A stretch of DNA of 64,000 bases from Paulinella micropora. Its lineage: Eukaryota > Cercozoa > Imbricatea > Euglyphida. The stretch spans positions 410,404 through 474,403 of the forward strand of contig BJOX01000047.1 of the NCBI GenBank assembly GCA_009731375.1, written 5' to 3'. The position numbers and the translations under genes were made by a program. The notes beneath the pieces were generated by a model. That model saw only the letters and a list, made by a program, of their open reading frames with translations. It did not search any database and was not told the origin of the DNA. How positions within the stretch are numbered: the first letter of the stretch is position 1; each line of letters opens with the position of its first letter. Positions 40,800-55,765 of the stretch are shown here, piece after piece.

Positions 40800-41370
40800 G
40801 TAAGTGTCTAAGAAGATGGAGCAGAAGAGAAGGTGGGGGGGGGGGGGGGGAAGAACCAGATTGTTTGTTCTTCTCGTTACGCATATCTACAAGAGTCTGG
40901 TTAGCGTTGTCAACCACCGGCTGCGCTTCGGCTTCTTGCTGCACCTGCTTCCTCGAGCGCTTTTCTTTCACTTAATTTTGTTTTGGATTCCAGATCATCT
41001 GCGATTATCCTTAAGCTTTCTTCAGAATTTGCTTGATTACCCTCTGCTTCTCCTGCAAATAACGTCAGTACGTATCGTTATGTAAGGAAAATAATGTAAA
41101 TGTGTTGTTTAAGGATATAGAGTTCTTAGAAAGAGAAAGAAGTTCAAGATTCTTCATTTTTCTTATCATTATTTCACATATCTACCAGCATCCGCATTCT
41201 TTTGTCAGCCACGCGCTGTGCTTCTTCCTGCAATGCAAGCACTTGTTTTCTTCTGCGTTTGAGGTTGTTTGTTTTGCACTGTTGCTGCTTATTATGATAC
41301 TTCTGTTGTTTCTTGTTCTCCTACTTCGGTTGCTTCTTGTTTTTCAACTTCTTTGAGGATAATCTGGTTT
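40800..41370 (-). pseudogene. Two decayed tandem copies of an unknown coding fragment
   Basis: On the reverse strand the 40960 area reads RKQVQQEAEAQPVVDNANQT then LVDM, and the 41240 area reads KQVLALQEEAQRVADKRMRM then LVDM and a stop. The shared KQV-x-QEEAQ-VxD ... LVDM pattern indicates duplication of one coding segment. Neither copy has a continuous frame. A 15-G run at about 40836 and poly-T at 41388 flank the pair. The family is unknown. Confidence 0.45.
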
Positions 41371-41387
41371 TATTTTTTGTCTTGCTA

Positions 41388-41467
<80 letters not shown>
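41388..41467 (+). repeat. Poly-T tract of about 80 bases
   Basis: Uninterrupted T run ending at a 10-base gap. On the other strand it would be a poly-A tail, so it may mark the 3' end of a minus-strand retroposed copy; the decayed minus-strand frames next to it fit loosely. Confidence 0.8.
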
Positions 41468-41684
41468 CNNNNNNNNNNTTCTTTCGCTTGCGAAGAGCTT
41501 TGTAATGTAAATTTCCTAAAAGTGTAATTTTAAATCAGCACTAGTGCTTGGACTGCCAGTCCTAACTAGTATGGTTTCGCATAATTCCTTTCTCTTGCGT
41601 ATCAAATCACCCGAGATCCGAAACAAAGCATGAGTATAAATAAAAGGAAATAGAACGCGTGTGTGTGTTTCTGTGTCTTTGTAG

Positions 41685-45765
<4,081 letters not shown>

Positions 45766-45983
45766 CAATAAAATGATACACATAGCCTTTCTCAACATTG
45801 AACACAGTCACAGCTTTCAATTTGCGAAAAAAGAAATATAACTGGTTTTGCGATTTTTTTTACTTTTTTTGTTAAAGTTTCTGTTAGATAAAAAATAAAA
45901 TAGAATTCGTCAGCCAATACTTCAGCTTCCTCAAAAAACACGAAAGCGTGTGTTGTTGCTTTGCGTGCTTTCTTGGTTTTTCT

Positions 45984-45987
<4 letters not shown>

Positions 45988-46025
<38 letters not shown>

Positions 46026-46048
46026 TTTGATTTTTTTTTTTTTTTTTT
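45988..46048 (+). repeat. Poly-T with 10-base gap, start of the viral insert
   Basis: Poly-T with one TTTTGTTTGA interruption, then N at 46039-46048. Virus-like genes start immediately after, so the insert boundary may be hidden in this gap. Confidence 0.7.
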
Positions 46049-46049
46049 N

Positions 46050-46330
46050 NNNNNNNNNAGAAGCAGAAGGAGAGATACGAGATAGGAGAAGACTTAATGG
46101 AGGATAGACGAAAGAAGTTGAAGAAAAGAAAGATTGAGAGTGAAATAAGATTGATGAAGCATTGGAAGAAGCAGAGAGGAATGATTGAGGCAGAGTAGCT
46201 TGTTAAGATGGAAAGAATGATTGAAAAAGGAACGACGTTTACAGAAGCATGTATGATGATGAAAAGATTAGATGAAATAGGGATAGACGTAGGGGAAAGT
46301 AATAGAAATATGAATAAAGCGTATAGATAA
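46050..46330 (+). pseudogene. Charged, coiled-coil viral ORF remnant
   Basis: One frame reads KQKERYEIGEDLMEDRRKKL on to MKHWKKQRGMIEAE, then a TAG, then VKMERMIEKGTTFTEACMMM and a TAA near 46330. It is very rich in Lys and Glu and is probably helical. It runs in from the gap, so its start is unknown. A single in-frame stop is the only visible break. No family is recognised. Confidence 0.5.
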
Positions 46331-46419
46331 TTGATTTTATATAAGTCCTGGGCACAACATTAAACTACCCCTACATATACATACACAGTTTGTCACTGTG
46401 TATGTATGTGTAGGTCGCA

Positions 46420-46867
46420 ATGCCTCCCAAGAAGAAGACTGAAAAACAAGCTCCAGCTCCACATGTAATAATCTCTTTTCTTTTTTTGTTTTTATATCAC
46501 TGTTTGTGTATTGTAGGAGCCTGTTCAACCTGAACAGCCTGTTCAACCTGAACAGAAAGCTTCTATGCTGGATGAAGTTACTGCTGGAATGAAAACTTTA
46601 AGTACTGCTAAGGGAGGTGAAGGAAAACAAGTAAAGGGAAAGTTTACTCCCACCAAAAATGAGAAAACTTATTTTCTGAGAGCAAGCGACGATTGCAAAA
46701 ATCTGCACATCGCAAGAGATAAAATAGATAAGGATTCCTCTATTGTCGCTCTTGGTGCTACGAGCAGCCTGAAGTCTATAACTAATAGCATGCTTGTGTG
46801 GGTTGTTTTTCTAAAAGGTGGAAACAATTTTTTTTCACCATCATTCTGCAATATACCGAAAGTGTGA
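46420..46867 (+). CDS. Small basic viral protein, two exons
   Basis: ATG at 46420 begins MPPKKKTEKQAPAPH. A 52-base intron (46465-46516, GTAATA ... TTGTAG) restores a frame that continues EPVQPEQPVQPEQKASMLDE for 131 residues in total. Without splicing the first exon reaches a stop within the intron. The N-terminus is Lys/Pro-rich with an imperfect PVQPEQ repeat; the middle holds SIVALGATSSLKSITN. It may bind nucleic acid. After the TGA the same frame stays open for 15 codons, so the stop may be secondary. Confidence 0.6.
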
Positions 46868-47009
46868 CCTGACTTGGAAAAAGTTGAAAAAATCATTCCA
46901 GCTCAAGTTATTTAATTAATTATTAAACTTGAGCGATGTTCATATTTTACTGGTGTAGTCTATACAGCTATCGCTTTAGGCGATAATAAATTACAAATCA
47001 AGTATGTCT

Positions 47010-47989
47010 TTTTTCTTCTTAATACGAGCACTACTACGGATATTCTCAGGTTGAATATCTAGTGACTTTAATAATTCCTTAGTCTTCTTTTCTTTAGTTG
47101 CTTCCTTTGACTTTGTCAGCTAATTGAGGTTTAACTTCTTCATCAGAATGTTGGTTCATTTTAGATTTTAATAATTGTTGAGGACTTGCTATTTCATCCG
47201 AATTTAAAATAAACTTAAAACATTTCCTGCCTTTTACTGTATATACTTTCTTCGAAAACTGAACATCACCTTTACTAAAAACTGTTCGTTCTAGTTCTTT
47301 TCTTACGGTTGAGCCCTTAGGAAATTTATAATAAGACAGACTCTATATATTTCTTGATCATTTTTCTTTTTTACCCTCATATATTTCCATAGGTGTAGCT
47401 TTGATTGTATTATGGTATGTATTATTATAATTTTCAACAATTTCATGAATGTAAGGAACCCACATGATATTATCATTAACTTCCCACATATAATTTAAAT
47501 CATTCCTTATTGTTCTACTAAATCTATCTACTATTCCCATAGTTCGGTGGTCACAGACTTCGTTCGTTGTATGTTGAATTCCGTTTTCTTTGAAGTATTC
47601 AGCGACTTGCCCTTTATATTCACTGCCATTGTCAGACGTAATTCTTTAGGTTTATGCATTTTCTTTAATCATTCTAATACTTCACTGGTTGTTTTATTTT
47701 TGATCGGTTCAATCCAACCACGACTAGAATAAACATCAATCATTACTAAACCAAAATTGTAGTTTTTGTTTCCTTTCTTAGTAGCTATTTTAGACATATC
47801 CATAAGGTCAATAAACACTTGGCTTAATGGTTCAGGCTCAGGGGATAGTATAGTATTCCATTTTTTAGGGTTCTTAGATTGATGATGTATTTCAGAAGCC
47901 TCTTCAATTTTCTGTTTCTCAAGTTCTTCTTCATTTTTGCCTGGAGTTTCTTCCAGTTGTGAGTTAGCGGTTGTATGCTTATGGTCCAT
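47010..47989 (-). pseudogene. Retroviral-type integrase (rve), frame-broken
   Basis: This would insert the viral genome into host DNA by DDE transposition chemistry. On the reverse strand, EPLSQVFIDLMDMSKI gives the first catalytic Asp. After a TGA and a frameshift, SDNGSEYKGQVAEYF gives the second, and MGIVDRFSRTIRND follows, with Asp where retroviral integrases have Glu. A C-terminal chromo/SH3-like part (KGSTVRKELERTVFSKGDVQ) and a basic tail lie in two more frames. At least four disruptions are visible, so it is inactive unless the assembly is poor. Integrases like this are typical of Polintons, adintoviruses and some Polinton-like viruses and virophages. Confidence 0.85.
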
Positions 47990-48162
47990 TGCTATGTGAC
48001 TAAAATAGAAAGGTAATTTATCACTATATAAAAGAGTAAATAAATAAGTCGTGCATAAAGTTATATATTGAAACTTTTAGAAAATCTTTCAGCAAAAGGT
48101 TTTGTGAAACTTTTTCAAAAGTTTCAAAACTTTAAAATATCTTAGATGTATCATTATTTTAT

Positions 48163-48669
48163 TTTTTTGGTTTCTCTGGTTGTTGGTTATAAACATTGAC
48201 ACTAACACTGACAGTCTTCTTCCCTCCTCTCTTAGGCTTGGGCTCTTCCTCCTCTTCCTCACTTTCGCTTTCGCTATCTTCGCTTTCTTCTTCCACTTTC
48301 TTTTTTTACAGCTTTCTTCGTCTTCTTCTGTTTGGTCTTTAATTTCATACCAGCAACACGTCGGGCATCGATATCAACAAAGTCGTGTTCAACCTCTTCA
48401 TCGCTTTCGCTGCTTTCCTCACTTTTCTCACCATACGCTTCTGCGAGCGTAGCTCCGCAGTCTCTATTATCTATCATATTCTTAGCTAACTGCTTCTTAG
48501 TAATGTGTTCTATCTTTTCATCTGCCGTCATTTCTTTCACATTCTTAGAATCTTCCTCCGCTAGTAATTCCTTAGCCCTTTCAATCTTTCTCTGCTTAGC
48601 CTGTTTCTTCTTTGCCTCCCACCCCTTTTCAAGGTTCTTCATCTCGACCTCTCTATTATCTCTCTGCAT
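48163..48669 (-). pseudogene. Charged protein of the viral insert, frameshifted in poly-A
   Basis: The reverse strand starts MQRDNREVEMKNLEKGWEAK and is strongly helical and charged, with NMIDNRDCGATLAEAYG in the middle. In a run of A after KTKKAVKK the frame shifts; the other frame continues VEEESEDSESESEEEEEEPK then PKRGGKKTVSVSVNVYNQQP and stops near 48163. Function unknown. The clean continuation in a second frame points to a single indel. Confidence 0.6.
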
Positions 48670-48747
48670 TTTATGATTTGTTTATATTATTATACAAAAT
48701 AATATTATTTAGTTTTTATTAATAAACAATTTTTTATCAAATATAAT

Positions 48748-51700
48748 ATGAGTTTCAAGTCGCTCTTAGGCCTTAATGAGTTGGCTGTTGATAGTCTAGA
48801 TATAAAAAATGTAAACCTAACCAATACCAACATAGTGTGCTTAAATACAGACAGAGTTCCAGAAGATGCAGACACAGTAAATCTTTACTATACTGACAGA
48901 CGATTTGATACACGACTTGCTACCAAAAGCACAGCGGACATTAAAGAAGGAAAAAATTTATACTACACAGAGCAACGAGTTAGGGACAACGACGAAGTTA
49001 AAGCCTCAACTCAACACAGAAGCAATACTTCCAATCCGCACCAAACCAGTTTATACAATTTGATAGACACAAACATATCCGCACCAACTGTCGGTCAATA
49101 CTTAACATATAACGATGTGGATGGTAAATGGAGGAATACCGCCCTCTGTTCAATTGACACACTTTCTAATGTAGTCATAACCGCTCCAATAGCGATGAAT
49201 AGTTATCTTACATATAATTCAATAAACTGGGTAATAAATCATTTCCGATAAATGTTGATGAATTCGGTAATATTAGTATAGGAGGGAATTTGAATATAAC
49301 GAAAGTTAATTTACTAAATACCAAAGATGTTGATGATTTGATAACAGAACACATAGCGAACAATGAGAAAGTGTCCGCGGATGGTTCAATTAATACACAC
49401 AGCGATGTGTTAATTACAGGCACACCAGCTGATAATCAACTGCTAATATACAGCACAGGTCAATGGAGAAATAAGACTTCTCCTTTTCTTAGATTAGACG
49501 GCACAGCCAGTTTGACGGGGGCACTAAATATGAACAACCAAATTATTATAAATGTTAATTTACTAAATACCAAAGATGTTGATGAATGGATATTTGAGTA
49601 TAATGATAATAATGATAAAAGTTTCAGCAGCTGGAAGTATAGATAGCCACAGCGATGTGACGATAACAGGCTTCCCAGCAGATAATTAACTACTTATTTA
49701 TAGCACATGACAATGGAGAAACACTACACCACCCTTTCTTAGATTAGACGGCACTGCTAGTATGACGGGAGGACTAAATATGGGATGCTATGCTATTTTA
49801 GGTGCTTCTACATATAATGGAATTAATCTCACCACTCTTGCAGTTGATGGTTCGGTGGTTAAACTAACAGGAGACCAAACCATAGCAGGAATTAAAACAT
49901 TTAGCAGTATAATAAATGCGAGTGCGGGTCTTGATATGAAAATCCAAAGCCTAACAAATGTAAACTTTGTTGATGGTGTGGATGTTTCCGTTCTTAATAT
50001 TTCGGTGGTTAAACTAACAGGAGACCGACCAAACCATAGCAGGAAATAAAAAATTTACATCAACTTTAGAAGTAAGTGGTTCATCCAATCTTACTTTTGA
50101 TGGTATTGGAATGGCCTTTGATACAAAGGTAGGAATGATTGCAACACAAAAAACAGCAACAGCGACTTGGTATCCGATACAAATAATTGGTTCGTATGTA
50201 GAGTTATATTCAGGTAATACTTTAATTATAACCGCAACTGGAACAACATTAAGTTTGAATAACAACAAAATAACAAACTTAGCAGACCCTTCCGCTTCAA
50301 CAGATTGTGCAAATAAAAGTTATGTTGATACAAAAGACTGACAAAATGTGAAACTAACAGGAAACAAAACCATAGCAGGAATTAAGACATAGCAGTGGTG
50401 TTAAAATAACTGGAAATTCAATGAATTCAACAACAAAGTGCACATTCATCGTTTTCAATTCTACAAGTAATATTGGGTCAATTGCTAGTTTGAATATGAA
50501 AACTGCAACATATTACAACTTTGAAATTTCTGCGAAAAAAATAATTTTTATTATTGATAGGACGCTTGTTTCGTGGTTTAATGCTACTTGCTTAGATTGT
50601 AATAGTAGTAGGATTGTTAATGTAGGAGCACCACAAAATGCGAATGAAGCAGTAAATAGACAATATCTGGATGACAATTGTGTGAAACTAACAACAGACC
50701 AAACCATAACAGGAAGTAAAACATTTAATGGGGCGAGCACTACGATAAAATATCTAACTTTAACACAAACGGCTGATTTTAATAATCAAGAAATCATTAA
50801 TGGTGGAAATATTACATATAATGGGGCGAGGATATTAAACCAAAATGGAGGAGATATATTCTTTTCACAGACATCAGGTGATTATCAATATTTCTTATTT
50901 ACTCTAAATACTACTACAAGTGGAACCGCGAACCAAAGAGGTTATGTATTCACGAATGTAGCATTTGACGTAAAAGGAGCAGGGCTTTATATTTCAAAAC
51001 GTTTGGATAATGAAAGTGCTTCATCCGACATTGTCCGTTTTAACAATGCTGGTGGTATGCGATTTTATGGTGCCTTAGATATGGATTCAAACAACATACA
51101 AGTGCTGGAACAATTACTTCAACCGCATGCATAACTACAACAACATTAACGGCAAGCGATAAAATAACAATAGCACAAGACAAACCATTAATCGTGGGAA
51201 GAACAACGAGAGGATTAGCAGCATATACGGGCGGATTAGAGTTGTACGGGACATCAGGTGTAGCAGTGCCACATATACAAGCATTTACAACGGCAGACCC
51301 TAATTACCCTTGCTTTCAGTTATTTAATAATAGTCATAGTAATGTAGCATTGAAATTTGATTATTATTGGGACGGAGCATCTAATTATAAGTCAAGTTCA
51401 GCAATTCAAATTTCCAGATAGAAAAAGGTACTAATCTCCTTTTTCAATATGCGTCGGGAGTAGCCGTAGGAAATAACATATCATTTAATACCGCGATATA
51501 CATCAATGGCACATCGGGCTTATTAACAACAAATGCAATAACAGCGAGTGGGCCAATAACGGCGAATGATAAAATAACAACAGCACTAGGAAAACCGATA
51601 ATCATAAACAACTCAACAAAAGGAGTAGGAGTAACTGGTGGCTTAGAATTATATGGAACAGAAGGAAATGCGAATGGCCCACATATTCAAGCATTCGTTC

Positions 51701-52476
51701 ATACATCAGTTTATCCCACATTCCAATTATTGAACTATAGTCAGGACAATATTGCTTTAAGTTTTGATAGTTATTGGGAGGGGTGTGGCTGGAAATCAAG
51801 CAACCTAAACTCCAACTTTCAAATATACAAGATGAGCAACAAACTCGCTTTTAACTACAAATCAGGAGTATCACTTGGAGGAGCCATAGCATTTAGCGAG
51901 GCGATGAACATAAGCAATACGGGAGATTTAAGCATCACAACAGCATCCAGCGGATTTTTGACATAAAGAAAAAGACCAAGTCCATCAACTTACGACCCAC
52001 AAATATATATGAAACCAGGAGGATATTCAAATTATGGAGTAGCCTGCGCATCTCAGGGAATTCTACATGCTTGGACTACTTCAAACTCTTCAGGTGAGCC
52101 GTCTGGCAGTTATAATTATGTTCCTCTTAACGGAGCTTGGACAAACTCATCTGACAGGAGGCTAAAATCAGATATTAAAACATTAGACTGCGGGGATTGT
52201 TGTGAGAACCTAATGAAAATAAATTGTTGTTCATATTATTTGAAATCAGACGAAAAGAAAGAACAAAAGAACCACGGATTTATTGCTGATGAAGTTAAAA
52301 AAATATTTCCTGAATTTGTATCTGAAAGTGGAATGAAAGCAGACGATGGAAATGGAAATCTTGAAAGCATAACATATACAAGTTTTATACCGATAATATT
52401 ATTAGTCAGTGCTTTTCAACACATGGCTGAAAAGGTGATTTATTTAGAAAAACAAAATAATAATCTAATGATATAG
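48748..52476 (+). pseudogene. Fibre/tail-spike-like protein with S74 intramolecular chaperone, broken
   Basis: Seven or eight successive open pieces in shifting frames form one long gene of about 1240 codons. They share the fibre repeat VKLTGDQTIAGIKTF (near 49858, 50008, 50349 and 50690) and Gly/Asn/Thr-rich beta repeats such as LNTKDVDDLI and LYYTDRRFDT. The last piece holds SDRRLKSDIKTLDCGDC then KNHGFIADEVKKIFPEFV, the Peptidase_S74 chaperone that trimerises fibres and cuts itself off at the Ser-Asp junction. Such fibres bind host surfaces in phages, and related genes occur in protist viruses. Stops or shifts near 49251, 49646, 50049, 50341, 51134, 51421 and 51966 make it a pseudogene. 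Confidence 0.85.
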
Positions 52477-52509
52477 CAGATTAAAAAAACCAATTAGCAG
52501 AAATCCGTA

Positions 52510-52860
52510 ATTACAATACACCCTAGATTACACCCACCACCACCAATCATAGAAGTAGATGGCGAACTAACACCAGAACTGAAGAACCGCGTTTTGGATA
52601 TTTTATTGAAGAGTGAAGAAAAAAAAGTAGAGCACGAATTGGAAGACAACTGGAATTGTTGTTGTATAAAAAACAGACCGACTGATAGCAGACTTAATAA
52701 GTATCTGTTTCAAATGGGTATCATTATCGCCATTATTAACCTTTGTATCGTGAGGCTATCTGAAAAGAACTTACCGTGTGAGGTTGCTAACACTTATGTA
52801 GGTATTTTAACACTATTGATTAGTATTTGCCTTCCATCACCTTCTAGCTCAAAGAAATGA
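52510..52860 (+). CDS. Small membrane protein of the viral insert
   Basis: From about 52510 the frame reads IHPRLHPPPPIIEVDGELTP, then NWNCCCIKNRPTDSRLNKYL, a hydrophobic helix (FQMGIIIAIINLCIVRL), a polar loop, and a second helix (TYVGILTLLISICLPSPSSS). No clear ATG precedes it. The first in-frame ATG is near 52642, and the annotated open part from 52594 may use an alternative start, so it could be a 3' piece. Two predicted membrane segments. It directly follows the fibre gene. Confidence 0.5.
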   Translation: MTIHPRLHPPPPIIEVDGELTPELKNRVLDILLKSEEKKVEHELEDNWNCCCIKNRPTDSRLNKYLFQMGIIIAIINLCIVRLSEKNLPCEVANTYVGILTLLISICLPSPSSSKK

Positions 52861-53103
52861 ACATTCATACAAATGTATTTTATACCAAAAAGCATCACTT
52901 GAACATATTAAAGGTATAGCTTCATCAAAACTAACACACCAATCACTCATAGGTTTATAAGAGCATTTAAATTTTGTTTCTATTCCTTTTTGAATACAAT
53001 AAAGGCAACTTTCATTTTTTTTCTCGCTGACCCGTGAATAGAAATCACAGGCGGTCCGAGCGGAAATATTATTAATAAAAAGTTTATTATTGTAAATATA
53101 AGC

Positions 53104-53490
53104 ATGACATCCGAAACGAAAACTTCAGCGATAGCTTATAACTACCAGAAGATACTTTTTATAAGCAAAGAATTTAAAAATAGTGAATTTTCTTTTGAAA
53201 AAAACATTCAGTTAAATTTCGCACCAAAAAGAATGAATTTGAAATCTGTATCTTACGGGTCTACAGCTGAAGAACCCAAACCTAGACTTCTTCATATGGA
53301 CCGGATTGGTATAATCGCTTCATTTAACGACCTTGTATCACCATCAACAACAAATCTAGGATTTAATTTAGGTATCATAAATTGGACTGACGGACAATAC
53401 AGTTTTAAAGAGCTTAAATCAGACAATGGCGAAATGGAGACTGAGGACTTGGAACGAAGACTTGTTATATGTTTGGAATTTTTAGGGTAA
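53104..53490 (+). CDS. Unknown viral protein, 128 aa
   Basis: Starts MTSETKTSAIAYNYQKILFI and is rich in beta-type residues (IGIIASFNDLVSPSTTNLGF, LGIINWTDGQYSFKELKSDN, RRLVICLEFLG). The small beta-rich product and its place directly before the packaging ATPase suggest a minor virion protein, but this is inference. No disruption is visible. Confidence 0.5.
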   Translation: MTSETKTSAIAYNYQKILFISKEFKNSEFSFEKNIQLNFAPKRMNLKSVSYGSTAEEPKPRLLHMDRIGIIASFNDLVSPSTTNLGFNLGIINWTDGQYSFKELKSDNGEMETEDLERRLVICLEFLG

Positions 53491-53545
53491 GCAGGGACAC
53501 CCCACAACCAGCATTTATGATTTTTGGTGAAGCTTTTTTTAAAAA

Positions 53546-54389
53546 ATGTTCAAATATAGAGCGATGGAAAAAATTAATAATGTAAAGGTGAAACCAGTTA
53601 AGCAAAACGGCGAAGGGGAAAAACTCGCAAAGGGTTACAAGTTATTCGATGAAGCCTTTGCCAATATATTTTTGCTTGCCAGAAAAAAATCGGGGAAAAC
53701 AACGGCGCTATTTGAAATCCTGAAACGAACGACTGACAGAAAGACACGCATTGTCATTATTGCCAGCACAATACATAAGGACCACATATACAAAGAAATG
53801 GTGAAGCACTTCAAGAAGAAGGGAAACCAAATGGCGATATACACATATTTGAAAACGGATGGGTACAGTGTGATCGACTACGAGTTAGATAAGCTCAACA
53901 AACTCGATGAAGAGCAATAAGAAGGCGAAATTGTTCAGGATGGTAAAGATGAAGTAGAAAAGCCTAAGTTTCTTTATTTTGGAAAAGAGGAAAAGAAGAA
54001 GCAGTGACAAGCACTAGCAGAAAGACAGAGCAAACACATTACACCAGAAGTGTTTTTGTTCTTGACGATCTTGGTAGCGGTTTGAGGGATAAGTCTGTGA
54101 GCGACTTGTGTAAAAAAAATAGGCATTATAAAAGTAAGGTGACTATGAGCTCGCAGTATCTTAACGACCTACAGCATGAGGCAATTAAACAGCTGGACTA
54201 CCTTCTTATTTTTCCTGGTCAGAGTGTTGATAAAATAGAACTCGTGTATAAGCATCTGGACCTCGGCTATGACCTTGAATACTTCATTGAAAAAGAAAGG
54301 TTTAACTTTTGTATGTGGATGTGGTGTCTGATGAATTACGAAAGAACTTCAATAATCGTTTTACCGACTACGTCGATAGATGTAAGTAA
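53546..54389 (+). pseudogene. A32-like DNA-packaging ATPase, broken
   Basis: This would pump viral DNA into capsids using ATP. The first piece has the Walker A loop LLARKKSGKTTALFEIL and the strand TRIVIIASTIHKDHIY. After a TAA near 53918 the frame goes on through an acidic linker and another stop to VFVLDDLGSGLRDKS (Walker B) and KSKVTMSSQYLNDLQHEAIK (sensor-like). A shift near 54310 moves the C-terminal residues (YVDVVSDELRKNF) into another frame ending TAA at 54387-54389. The motif set matches FtsK/HerA-type A32 ATPases of Polinton-like viruses, virophages and large DNA viruses. Confidence 0.82.
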
Positions 54390-54425
54390 TTTTATTATTA
54401 TTTATTTTTTTTCTATACAATATAC

Positions 54426-54733
54426 ATGCCAACATCACCAGTGATTATTTCACAACCAGCGGGATACAATATTAGCTACAATCCAAGCCCAGTCAGTATG
54501 CCACAGAAAGGGCGAGCCCTTTCAAACCCAAATTTAGTAGGAGGAAGAAAGAAGAAGGGAAAAAAGAAACAAACAGGAGGCAAAGTTAATTGGGCGAAGG
54601 TCGGAAAAGCAATAGTGGATGCTAATAGGTTTATCAAGAAGAACCAATTTTGATTTCAAGGGGTGCTACTTTTCTCAGCGATGTCGGAGTGCCTTATGCG
54701 GACCGTGTAGCGAAGGCCGCGATGAAACAATGA
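54426..54733 (+). pseudogene. Small basic virion-type protein, C-terminal frameshift
   Basis: ATG at 54426 begins MPTSPVIISQPAGYNISYNP and leads to a basic stretch (GGRKKKGKKKQTGGK) and VNWAKVGKAIVDANRFIKKN, stopping at 54653. An alternative frame from about 54652 continues ISRGATFLSDVGVPYADRVA to a TGA at 54731, which reads as the natural end. Small proteins with a basic block and such a helix are common beside packaging ATPases in this virus class and may help condense DNA. Confidence 0.55.
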
Positions 54734-54834
54734 TACTGCAAGCAACGAGGAGTAGCAGTTAAGTTTCGGCAACCCCAACAGTGGATTTGTATTAAACTAA
54801 ACTTTATATTAATTTTTTTCGCTAACAATATACG

Positions 54835-54999
54835 ATGACTGTAAAAAAACCGCGGAAGAAACTTAAACAACGACCGCCGAGAATATACAGAACCAAAGAC
54901 GGCCGACCCTATATTAAAGTAAAAGCAAACGAGCATATCTTAACTTTGGAAAGAAAACAAATGACCTTTCCACACTTCAAATCGTTTAAATGTTTTTGA
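54835..54999 (+). CDS. Very small basic protein, 54 aa
   Basis: ATG at 54835, TGA at 54997. Starts MTVKKPRKKLKQRPPRIYRT, very basic, then GRPYIKVKANEHILTLERKQ. It ends just before a poly-G stretch where the AT-rich viral block stops. Coding is supported by a single clean frame in line with the preceding small genes; function unknown, perhaps DNA binding. Confidence 0.5.
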   Translation: MTVKKPRKKLKQRPPRIYRTKDGRPYIKVKANEHILTLERKQMTFPHFKSFKCF

Positions 55000-55330
55000 A
55001 ATATATGGGGCAGCGAGAGAACGAGAATGGGGGGGGGGGGGCGCCAAGAAAGTGCGCAAAGGAATTTTTTATTTATTAAAGCTCTACAAAGTCTTACACT
55101 TGGCACTGAGAATTAGGAGAGGGAGAGGGAAGAGGCATGGGAGGGGGATCAGGAATTGTCTTAGTCCTCCCCGTCTGAGAATCGTGAGCGGGAGTGGAAA
55201 GGAGGAAGGGTGGGGGGGAGGGGCGCTAAGAATATAAAAAGTTAATGAAAACAAACATTAACAAAGTTTTAATCTTGGCACTGAGAATTAGAAGAAGGAG
55301 AGCGAAGGGGCAGGGGAGGGGAGAGAGCAG
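55000..55330. repeat. Intergenic cassette repeats 1 and 2
   Basis: Two copies of a cassette: GCGCCAAGAA or GCGCTAAGAA, an AT-rich part, then CTTGGCACTGAGAATTAG and a purine-rich run. Further copies lie at about 56315-56405 and 58160-58225. They fall only in spaces between genes of the 55-64 kb block. Function unknown. Confidence 0.65.
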
Positions 55331-55410
55331 GAATTGTCTCGTTTTTTTCAGTACGTAAGATTCCACCCTTTGTCGGTCCTTTGGGTCGTTCTCACATCTC
55401 CACCACTGCC

Positions 55411-55720
55411 CTACTCCCCGGAGGAAAGATATCTTTTAGCACGGAGAGTTGCGCGTAAGTCTAGAGTTGCTTGCGCAAGGAATACTGGGGCTGTCTGTGC
55501 TCTCCTATGGCCACCGCTCCTACGTACTCCCAGCCCCTTGCGGCATGCCACATCCATTGCACAGCAATCACAAGCCTCGCCAGCCAGCTTCCTATTCCCT
55601 TCAGCTTTATTAGAGCAATGCAGGTCGCAGGCTGCCGAACCCACATCTTTCTTAAACAGAGTGACAGCTCCCTTAATTGAATCAGCACCATACCCATAAT
55701 TCCTAATCCAGACACAAGCA
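55411..55720 (-). CDS. Possible downstream Cys-rich exon of the RING gene
   Basis: After an AG near 55720 the reverse strand is open through VGSAACDLHCSNKAEGNRKL then AGEACDCCAMDVACRKG to a TAG at about 55411. The Cys spacing is protein-like, but a competing long frame exists on the same strand, so the joining to the RING exon is a guess. Confidence 0.3.
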
Positions 55721-55765
55721 GATCTAGTGGTAGTAGCAGCAGCAGTTGCCGCGAGGGCGGGTCAC

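Noticed and set aside
46420-46867. An Alba-family DNA-binding protein.
   Set aside because: A short resemblance around SIVALGATSSLKSITN was not enough; the expected conserved Lys and Gly pattern is not clear.
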